Of a DNA stretch of 64,000 bases, positions 56,715-64,000 are shown piece after piece. Each line of letters begins with the position of its first letter. Position 1 is the stretch's first letter. The stretch comes from Actinomadura craniellae (GTDB lineage Bacteria > Actinomycetota > Actinomycetes > Streptosporangiales > Streptosporangiaceae). The position numbers and the translations under genes were made by a program. The stretch lies in contig NZ_QLYX01000015.1 in the NCBI RefSeq assembly GCF_003289645.1, positions 62,001 through 126,000 on the forward strand. Reading direction: 5' to 3'. The notes below the pieces were generated by a model. The model made no database searches. It saw only the letters and a program-made list of their open reading frames with translations, and was not told the origin of the DNA.

Positions 56715-57677
56715 GTGGGCGCGGATGCGATGACCGTAGTGGTCGGGGACGAGGAACTGCTGGTGGAGCGGGCCATTGCCGAGGTGGTGGCCGCGGTCCG
56801 GGCCGGCGACCCGGACACGGAGGTCGTCGAGCTGGCGCCGGGCGGTCTGGAGCCCGGCCGGCTGGCCGAGTTGACCTCGCCGTCGCTGTTCGGCGGGGGC
56901 AAGGTCCTCGTGCTGCGGGCCGCCCAGGATCTGGGCAAGGACCTGACCGCCGAGGTCCTCAGGTACGCCGCCCATCCGGCCGACGACGTCGCCCTGGTCG
57001 CGGTCCATCACGGGGGGGCGAAGGGCAAGGCGCTGGTCGACGGCCTGGCCAAGGCCGGGGCCCGCAAGGTCGCCTGCCCGAAGATGACCAAGGCGGGGGA
57101 GCGGGTCGCGTTCGTCCGCGCCGAGGTCCGCCGGGCCGGCGGCAGCGTCACCGAGGACGCCGCGCGGTCCCTGATCGAGGCGGTCGGCAACGACCTGCGC
57201 GAGCTGGCCGGGGTCTGCGGGCAACTGGTGTCCGACACCCCGGGCGGCCGGATCGACGACGCCGCCGTCGCCCGCTACCACCGGGGCCGGGCCGAGGTGA
57301 GCGGCTTCAACGTCGCCGACCACGCCGTCGAGGGCAGGCTGGCCGAGGCTCTGGAGCAGCTGCGCTGGGCACTGGCCACGGGCGTGGCCCCGGTGCTCAT
57401 CGTCAGCGCCCTGGCCCAGGGTGTCCGGGGGCTGGCCAAGGTCGGTGGCGCGCCCCGCGGAGCGCGCGGCGCCGCGCTGGCCAAGGAACTCGGCATGCCC
57501 CCCTGGAAGATCGAGCGGCTACAGCGGCAACTGCGCGGCTGGTCCCCTGCCGGGGTGGCCCGTGCGCTGGGCGCGGTCGCCGAGGCGGACGCCGGGGTGA
57601 AGGGCGGTGCGGCCGATCCGGCGTACGCCCTGGAGAAGGCCGTCGCCGACATCGTGGGGGCGCGTTCCCTGGCCTGA
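56715..57677 (+). CDS. holA: DNA polymerase III delta subunit HolA
   Basis: This 320-residue protein is the clamp-loader delta subunit that opens the sliding clamp. It has the divergent AAA+ start VVVGDEELLVERAIAEV, LTSPSLFGGGKVLVLR (near 54-69), and the C-terminal helical collar with ALATGVAPVLIVSALAQGVR (in parts near 220). The start is GTG 56715 or ATG 56730; both lack a strong ribosome site. The order comEC-holA-rpsT is conserved in actinomycetes, but here other genes are inserted on both sides. Confidence 0.93.
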   Translation: MGADAMTVVVGDEELLVERAIAEVVAAVRAGDPDTEVVELAPGGLEPGRLAELTSPSLFGGGKVLVLRAAQDLGKDLTAEVLRYAAHPADDVALVAVHHGGAKGKALVDGLAKAGARKVACPKMTKAGERVAFVRAEVRRAGGSVTEDAARSLIEAVGNDLRELAGVCGQLVSDTPGGRIDDAAVARYHRGRAEVSGFNVADHAVEGRLAEALEQLRWALATGVAPVLIVSALAQGVRGLAKVGGAPRGARGAALAKELGMPPWKIERLQRQLRGWSPAGVARALGAVAEADAGVKGGAADPAYALEKAVADIVGARSLA

Positions 57678-57717
57678 GCCGTGCCGGGATCGGGGTCCCG
57701 CCCGCCGGCCCTTGTGA

Positions 57718-58599
57718 TCAAGGAGCGGGCAGGTGGGTGCGGATGGTGTCCAGGAGCGCGGTGACGCGGGGGTCGTCGCGACGGCCGGGCAGGTGGACGG
57801 CGTGGTAGGTCACGGCGGGCAGGCCGGCGATCTCGCGCAGCACGACCCCGGCGGGCGGGCGCGCGCAGCCGTTGACCACCGCCAGGCCCACGCCGAGCGT
57901 GACGAAGTGCAGCATGAGCGGCCAGCCCTCGGCCTCGACCGCCACCGTCCAGGGCACGTCGCCGGCCCGCAGCGCGCGCTCCAGTGCGATCCGGTGCGGC
58001 CGGTCCGGCGGCGGCACCACCAGCGCCGTGCCCGCGAGGTCGGCTGGTACGAGCCGCTCCCGGGCGGCCAGCGGGTGGCCGGCGGGTACGGCCAGCGCCT
58101 GCGGGTAGGCCGCCAGCGGCACCGCGGCCAGGTCGTCCGGCAGGACGTCCAGCACTCCCACGCCCAGGTCGGCCCGCCCGGCGCGCACGGCGGCCAGCAT
58201 CCGCGGCCGGTTCCCGTTGATCAGGCGCAGCCGGGGTGCGGACCCCAGCAGTGCCTCGCGGACGACGTCGCCGAGCAGGTAGAGGAAGGCCCCCTCACCC
58301 GCCGCCAGGACGGTCGGCCGGTGGACGGCGGGCCCGCCCAGCTCGGCCAGGAACGCGGCCATCCGGCCGTCGAGTTCGCGGGCGAACCGGGCCACCGCCT
58401 CGCCCTCGGGGGTGAGCGTCAGGGTGCGGCCCGCCCGGCGGTACAGCGGGTGCCCCAGGGTCTCGGCCAGCCGCCGGATCTTGACATGCAGGGCGGGCTG
58501 GGAGATGTGCAGTTCCTCGGCCGCCCGGGTGAAGTTGAGGTGATCGGCGAAGGCCGCGAAGGAGACCAGCGAGTCGGTGGACAACCGGCCCAGATCCAT
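57718..58599 (-). CDS. LysR-family transcriptional regulator
   Basis: This 293-residue protein has the LysR helix-turn-helix (residues 12-60, SFAAFADHLNFTRAAEELHI and SQPALHVKIRRLAETLG) and a substrate-binding domain (about 92-290). It diverges from an HAD-like gene, and its start codon lies inside an ATAGT-CTGAA-ACTAT palindrome, so it very probably represses itself and controls the neighbour, the classic LysR layout. The inducer is unknown. Confidence 0.93.
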   Translation of the reverse strand: MDLGRLSTDSLVSFAAFADHLNFTRAAEELHISQPALHVKIRRLAETLGHPLYRRAGRTLTLTPEGEAVARFARELDGRMAAFLAELGGPAVHRPTVLAAGEGAFLYLLGDVVREALLGSAPRLRLINGNRPRMLAAVRAGRADLGVGVLDVLPDDLAAVPLAAYPQALAVPAGHPLAARERLVPADLAGTALVVPPPDRPHRIALERALRAGDVPWTVAVEAEGWPLMLHFVTLGVGLAVVNGCARPPAGVVLREIAGLPAVTYHAVHLPGRRDDPRVTALLDTIRTHLPAP

Positions 58600-58634
58600 A
58601 GTCTGAAACTATAGTGACGCGGCTGATCCATAGT
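58593..58634. promoter_or_regulatory. Tandem LysR operator between the regulator and the HAD-like gene
   Basis: GATCCATAGT occurs at 58593-58602 and again at 58625-58634, exactly 32 bases apart, about three helical turns. The first copy is part of the palindrome ATAGT-CTGAA-ACTAT (58598-58612), which fits T-N11-A. The regulator's own ATG lies in copy one. Confidence 0.7.
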
Positions 58635-58668
58635 TCTGGAACAGCTGGGTTGGCATCACCCTGGATCC

Positions 58669-59259
58669 ATGAACGACATCTCCCGACCCCGGCTGGGCGT
58701 CGACTTCGGCCGGGTGATCCATGGCGCCTCGCTCGACCTCGGCGGCCAGGCCGATACGGCGTTCCTGCAGGGCACCCTGGAGGAGGCGCTGGCTTCGCCC
58801 GCCACCGAGGGGGTGTACGAAGTGCTGCCCGCCCTGGTGGAACGCTTCGGCGGACAAGTCTGGATCATCTCCAAGTGCGGCGAGCGGGTCGAGCAGCGCA
58901 CCCGCCGGTGGCTGGACCACCACGACTTCTACGCCCGCACCGGCATTCCGGTCGGCAACCTGCGGTTCTGCCGCCGGCGCGCGGACAAGGCGATCCACTG
59001 CGCCGACCTCGGCATCACCCACATGATCGACGACCGGCTCGGTGTCCACCAGGCGCTGCGTGACCTGGTCCCGCACCTCTACCTGTTCGGCTGGCAGGAG
59101 CAGCCGCCGCCCACCTGGGTACGGCACACCGAGAACTGGGCCGAGGTGGCCGAGGCCGTCACCGCGGACCTTCCACCGGCGGGCTCGCCGGCTCCGGAAA
59201 CGGCCCGCGCAGGTGCTCGGGCGGCACGGCCGCGACCAGCCAGACACCGTTCGCGGTAA
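58669..59259 (+). CDS. HAD-like protein with an altered nucleophile motif
   Basis: This 196-residue protein has an HAD-type layout: [11 protein letters not shown] (9-19), WIISKCG (near 65), RRRADKAIH (near 104) and MIDDRLGVHQAL (near 122). It is like small bacterial nucleotidase-type HAD proteins, but motif I reads D12-F-G14, so the second, acid/base aspartate of DxD is replaced by glycine. Phosphatase activity is therefore doubtful. It is the target gene of the divergent LysR regulator. Its last 28 codons overlap kptA on the other strand. Confidence 0.75.
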   Translation: MNDISRPRLGVDFGRVIHGASLDLGGQADTAFLQGTLEEALASPATEGVYEVLPALVERFGGQVWIISKCGERVEQRTRRWLDHHDFYARTGIPVGNLRFCRRRADKAIHCADLGITHMIDDRLGVHQALRDLVPHLYLFGWQEQPPPTWVRHTENWAEVAEAVTADLPPAGSPAPETARAGARAARPRPARHRSR

Positions 59260-59743
59260 CCCGGAACTCGTGCCCGGCGGCGTGCGCCGCCGCGGCGTCC
59301 ACCCCCAGGATCACCGGCCGTCCGCGGCGGGCACCGACCCGGCGGGCGGTCTCGACGTCGATGGACAGGTGCACGTCATGGCGGCCCATCGGCCGCAGCC
59401 CCTCCCGCCGGATCCGGGGGAGCGCCCGCTCGACCGTGCCGTGGAAGAGCTCGTCCGGCGGCACCACCGCCGGCAGGCCGAGCCGGATCGGCACGGAGTG
59501 CCCCTGATTGGCCCTGATCCGGTGGCCGGCGGAGTCGAGCGCGTACCGGCCCTTGGCGTCGGCGGCGACGACGTGTTCCAGCTCGGCCCGGGTGACCGGG
59601 AAGCCCGCCCGGGCGCAGGCGGACAGCAACTCGCCGACGCTCGTCCAGCCGGCCTCGTCCAGCGTGATGCCGATGCGCTCGGGCCGGTGCCGCAGGTGCC
59701 GGGCAAGGTACTTGGAGATCGTCACCTGCCGGCGCTCGTCCAT
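59159..59743 (-). CDS. kptA: RNA 2'-phosphotransferase KptA/Tpt1
   Basis: This 194-residue enzyme removes an internal 2'-phosphate from RNA with NAD+, forming ADP-ribose 1'',2''-cyclic phosphate. Family motifs are LARHLRHRPE (13-22), ANQGHS (near 77-82), LFHGTVERALP (near 98-108), GRHDVHLSID (near 119-128) and GVWLVAAVPPEHL (near 164-176). Bacteria lack the yeast tRNA-splicing pathway, so the substrate may be repaired or damaged RNA. GGAGAAGGGAAG precedes the ATG. It lies beyond the rpsT terminator and overlaps the HAD-like gene by 101 bases end to end. Confidence 0.93.
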   Translation of the reverse strand: MDERRQVTISKYLARHLRHRPERIGITLDEAGWTSVGELLSACARAGFPVTRAELEHVVAADAKGRYALDSAGHRIRANQGHSVPIRLGLPAVVPPDELFHGTVERALPRIRREGLRPMGRHDVHLSIDVETARRVGARRGRPVILGVDAAAAHAAGHEFRVTANGVWLVAAVPPEHLRGPFPEPASPPVEGPR

Positions 59744-59763
59744 CTTCCCTTCTCCAGCACGAC

Positions 59764-59793
59764 AACGCCGTGCCCCCAGGGGGGCACGGCGTT
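59764..59793 (-). terminator. rpsT terminator
   Basis: AACGCCGTGCCCCC and GGGGGCACGGCGTT form a perfect 14-base-pair stem, 14 bases beyond the rpsT stop and just before kptA. Read-through could supply kptA message. Confidence 0.85.
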
Positions 59794-59807
59794 GGAACGC
59801 CAGGGCC

Positions 59808-60077
59808 TTACTTGGCCTGGAGCTCGGCGGCCCGGCGGGCGATCGCCGACTTGCGGTTCGCCGCCTGGTTCTTGTGGATGACGCCCTTGCTGGCGGCCTT
59901 GTCGAGCTTGCGCGCGGCGACCTGCAGGGCGGCGGTCGTGTCGTCGACGTTGCCCGACTCGGCGGCCTCGCGGAAGCGGCGGATCGCCGTCTTCAGCTCG
60001 GACTTGACCGCCTTGTTGCGCAGCCGGGCCTTCTCGTTCTGCCGGTTCCGCTTGATCTGGGACTTGATGTTAGCCAC
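59808..60077 (-). CDS. rpsT: Ribosomal protein S20
   Basis: This 89-residue, lysine- and arginine-rich protein starts [20 protein letters not shown] and ends [21 protein letters not shown], the bS20 pattern. It binds 16S rRNA in the body of the small subunit. GTG at 60077 gives the canonical start, with GAGG 9 bases upstream; longer frames to 60194 add non-conserved residues. It diverges from lepA, the usual layout. Confidence 0.98.
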   Translation of the reverse strand: MANIKSQIKRNRQNEKARLRNKAVKSELKTAIRRFREAAESGNVDDTTAALQVAARKLDKAASKGVIHKNQAANRKSAIARRAAELQAK

Positions 60078-60517
60078 GTGGAAGAGCCTCGGTACTGAGT
60101 CGTCGGGTATCGGATGCGCTGCGTCCCACGGGCCTACATGTGGGTTCCGGTGCAGAGGACGGCCGTACTGCCTGTTCGGCCCGGCGCAACGCAAGATGCA
60201 GTCGCACAGCCTACCAATGCCACCGGCCGACCCTCAACCGGAGGCGGGGAGCGGCGCGACCGTACCGCTCCCCGCCGGCCCCGGCCGATCCGGGCGGCGT
60301 TCCGGCCGCCGGGGCATGCACCACTCTAGAAGAGGTGCGATCCCGGCCGCTCGGGACGGGGGTCCCGTCGGCGGCGGGATGGCGGCGGCCGGTGATCCTC
60401 CGCGCGGAGCATCGCGCCCGGCATGGGAACATGGGATGCGGCAGGATCTGCCATGCCCCTGCCGATCACGCCCTCGGGCCCTGTCGAGCCCGCTGATGAG
60501 TTTGCGAAACGGACGCC
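60078..60517. other. Divergent intergenic region between rpsT and lepA
   Basis: This 440-base region has no convincing gene on either strand. It must hold the promoters of rpsT and lepA. The one clear structure is GCAC-CA-CTCT-AGA-AGAG-GTGC at 60319-60339, a hairpin with a small bulge. Short open frames at 60114 and 60140 are Arg/Pro-rich and look like chance translations. Confidence 0.6.
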
Positions 60518-62362
<1,845 letters not shown>

Positions 62363-62418
62363 CCGCCGGGCCTTCGGCGCGGGCCGGAACACCTGCCGCG
62401 GGGCGGCAGACTTGGGGG

Positions 62419-63639
62419 GTGCCCGCGATCCTGCCCGACGGTGACCCCGTACCCGACGACGGCGCGCTTCCCGGCGCGGCCCTGGTCGGGCTCGGCACCC
62501 GCCCGTTCGCCTTCTACGTCCACGTCCCGTTCTGCGTGACCCGGTGCGGCTACTGCGACTTCAACACCTACACCGCCGCCGAACTGGGCCCCGGAGCCTC
62601 CCGGGCCGAGTACGCCGACACCGCGATCGAGGAGGTCCGGCTGGCCCGCCGGGTGCTCGGCGACGCCGAACTCCCGGTGCGGACGGTGTTCTTCGGCGGT
62701 GGCACCCCGACCCTGCTGCCCCCCGGCGACCTGGGCCGCATCCTGGCCGCCATCGAGGCGGAGTTCGGCCTCGCCCCGGGCGCCGAGGTCACCACCGAGG
62801 CCAACCCCGAGTCGGTGGACCGGCGGTATCTGGACGGCCTGCGCGCGGCCGGGCTCACCCGGATCTCCTACGGTATGCAGAGCGCCCGCGAGCACGTCCT
62901 GGCGACGCTCGACCGCACGCACACCCCCGGCCGGGTGCCGCAGGTGGTCGAGTGGACGCGGGCGGCCGGCTTCGAGCACGTCAACCTCGACCTGATCTAC
63001 GGCACGCCGGGGGAGGACGAGGACGACTGGCGGGCCTCCCTGGAGGCCGCGCTGGCCGCCGGGCCCGACCACGTCTCGGCCTACGCGCTGATCGTCGAGG
63101 AGGGCACCCGGCTGGCCGCCCGGGTCCGCCGCGGTGAACTGGCCCCGCCCGACGACGACGCGATGGCCGACCGCTACCTGCTGGCCGAGGAACTGCTGGC
63201 GGCGCACGGCCTGCACTGGTACGAGATCTCCAACTGGGCCGCCGCCCCGGACGCCCGCTGCCGGCACAACCTGCTCTACTGGACCGGCGCCGACTGGTGG
63301 GGGGTCGGGCCTGGCGCGCACGGCCACGTCGGCGGCACCCGCTGGTGGAACGTCAAGCACCCCGCCGCCTACGCGACCCGGCTGGCCGAGGGCCGCAGCC
63401 CCGCGCACGCCCGGGAGGTGCTGACCGAGGACGACCGGCGGGTCGAGCGCGTGATGCTGGAGTTGCGGCTGGCCACCGGCTGCCCCCTCGCCCTGGTGGA
63501 CGGGCCGGCCGCCCGCCGGGCGGTCGCCGGCGGGCTGCTGGAGCCGGGGGCCTACGAGAACGGCCGCGCGGTGCTCACCCTGCGCGGCCGCCTGCTCGCG
63601 GACGCGGTGGTCCGCGATCTGCTCTGGCCGGAGGGCTAG
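62419..63639 (+). CDS. hemW: Radical-SAM heme chaperone HemW
   Basis: This 406-residue protein has the radical-SAM cysteines C39, C43 and C46 in CVTRCGYCDF, followed by F as in HemW, and the SAM-binding FFGGGTPTLLPP (near 93-104). Oxygen-independent coproporphyrinogen dehydrogenase HemN has a fourth motif cysteine, absent here, so this is HemW, which hands heme to membrane enzymes. GTG at 62419 follows GGGGGG without a spacer, so the exact start is uncertain within the first 25 residues. Confidence 0.93.
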   Translation: MPAILPDGDPVPDDGALPGAALVGLGTRPFAFYVHVPFCVTRCGYCDFNTYTAAELGPGASRAEYADTAIEEVRLARRVLGDAELPVRTVFFGGGTPTLLPPGDLGRILAAIEAEFGLAPGAEVTTEANPESVDRRYLDGLRAAGLTRISYGMQSAREHVLATLDRTHTPGRVPQVVEWTRAAGFEHVNLDLIYGTPGEDEDDWRASLEAALAAGPDHVSAYALIVEEGTRLAARVRRGELAPPDDDAMADRYLLAEELLAAHGLHWYEISNWAAAPDARCRHNLLYWTGADWWGVGPGAHGHVGGTRWWNVKHPAAYATRLAEGRSPAHAREVLTEDDRRVERVMLELRLATGCPLALVDGPAARRAVAGGLLEPGAYENGRAVLTLRGRLLADAVVRDLLWPEG

Positions 63640-64000
63640 CGGAGTTTGAGCAGCGGCCAGGCGACGAACGTCGGGATGGTGTAACGCTCGGCTCGGGTGA
63701 CCGCCTGACCGGCTTTGACCAGGAAGAACATCACCACGGCCACGTACGCCAGCCAGGGTGCGAAGAACATGTCGGACACGAACGCGCCCAGCAGGAAGAA
63801 GGGCACGGCGACGATCATCGCGGCCACGGCGACGTTGAGCGCCTGGGTGGCGTGGAAGGCCAGGAACCGGGAGCTGCGCTTCTTCACCACGTACACGATC
63901 GCCGGGGCGATCGCGCCGACCAGGAACTGGCCGAGATAGGCCATCAGCGCCCAGCTCGTGTCGACGTCGGTCACCTGGTCGGGGCCGTAGGAGGAGTACC
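63636..64000 (-). CDS. DUF4870 small membrane protein (5' end outside window)
   Basis: The visible part encodes a protein with DTSWALMAYLGQFLVGAIAP and three predicted helices, matching DUF4870, a small membrane family of unknown function (Tic20-like in some classifications). A GTG at 63974 could start a 112-residue protein, but the frame stays open to the window edge and reads YSSYGPDQV, typical of the Tyr/Pro/Gln-rich arm of actinobacterial members. I therefore mark it as partial. Its stop shares CTAG with the hemW stop, so the genes converge with a 4-base overlap. Confidence 0.85.
   Translation of the reverse strand, partial: YSSYGPDQVTDVDTSWALMAYLGQFLVGAIAPAIVYVVKKRSSRFLAFHATQALNVAVAAMIVAVPFFLLGAFVSDMFFAPWLAYVAVVMFFLVKAGQAVTRAERYTIPTFVAWPLLKLR

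Overview
The window is a dense stretch of very GC-rich chromosome. It carries an ordered set of housekeeping genes typical of filamentous actinomycetes: cinA, a clgR-type regulator, lhr, a DUF3046 gene, recA, recX, rny, gluABCD, miaB, miaA, dapF, hflX, comEA, comEC, holA, rpsT, lepA and hemW. The codon bias, GTG starts, 4-base overlaps, sugar importers without their own ATPase, SCO6745-family and MT0933-type proteins and the mycobacterial-style DNA-damage promoter all fit Actinomycetota. The order suggests Streptosporangiales, perhaps Thermomonosporaceae such as Actinomadura; that last step is inference. I saw no tRNA, rRNA, CRISPR array, transposase or prophage gene.

Layout. 0-4 kb: cinA, clgR-like regulator and Dps, then on the minus strand a Nei2-type glycosylase with an Rrf2 regulator. 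4-10 kb: a sugar uptake operon (binding lipoprotein, two permeases, GH3 NagZ-like enzyme) divergent from a ROK repressor, then a repeat-bearing gap with an unlisted 49-residue gene. 10-20 kb: DNA repair block with the giant helicase lhr, DUF3046, an R2K-type ATP-grasp protein, recA, recX and then RNase Y. recA has both an SOS box and a PafBC-type promoter, and lhr has a close copy of the latter. 20-27 kb: S9 peptidase, flavin monooxygenase and the gluABCD importer. 27-32 kb: miaB, a LigB-like protein, an orphan antitoxin-like gene, miaA, dapF and an SCO6745-family gene. 32-39 kb: orphan histidine kinase, a TetR regulator divergent from an ABC-2-like membrane protein, a paired acyl-CoA dehydrogenase and an anchored secreted protein. 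39-45 kb: malate synthase followed by glcD, glcE and glcF, a complete route from glycolate via glyoxylate to malate. 45-51 kb: hflX, a HutI-like amidohydrolase, DegV and a large secreted hydrolase with a C-terminal PKD-like domain. 51-64 kb: comEA, comEC, a kinase/WD40 receptor, holA, a LysR regulator divergent from an HAD-like gene, kptA, rpsT, lepA, hemW and a DUF4870 protein cut by the window edge.

Most of the window is ordinary core genome. The parts deserving a second look are small: a 73-base near-perfect inverted repeat inside comEA, a damage-type promoter on lhr, a low-GC structured gap between recX and rny, a small gene with an overlapping leader ORF beside lhr, the tandem operator of the LysR/HAD pair, the convergent coding overlap of the HAD and kptA genes, and hairpins that separate cistrons in gluABCD and in the malate synthase-glycolate oxidase operon.
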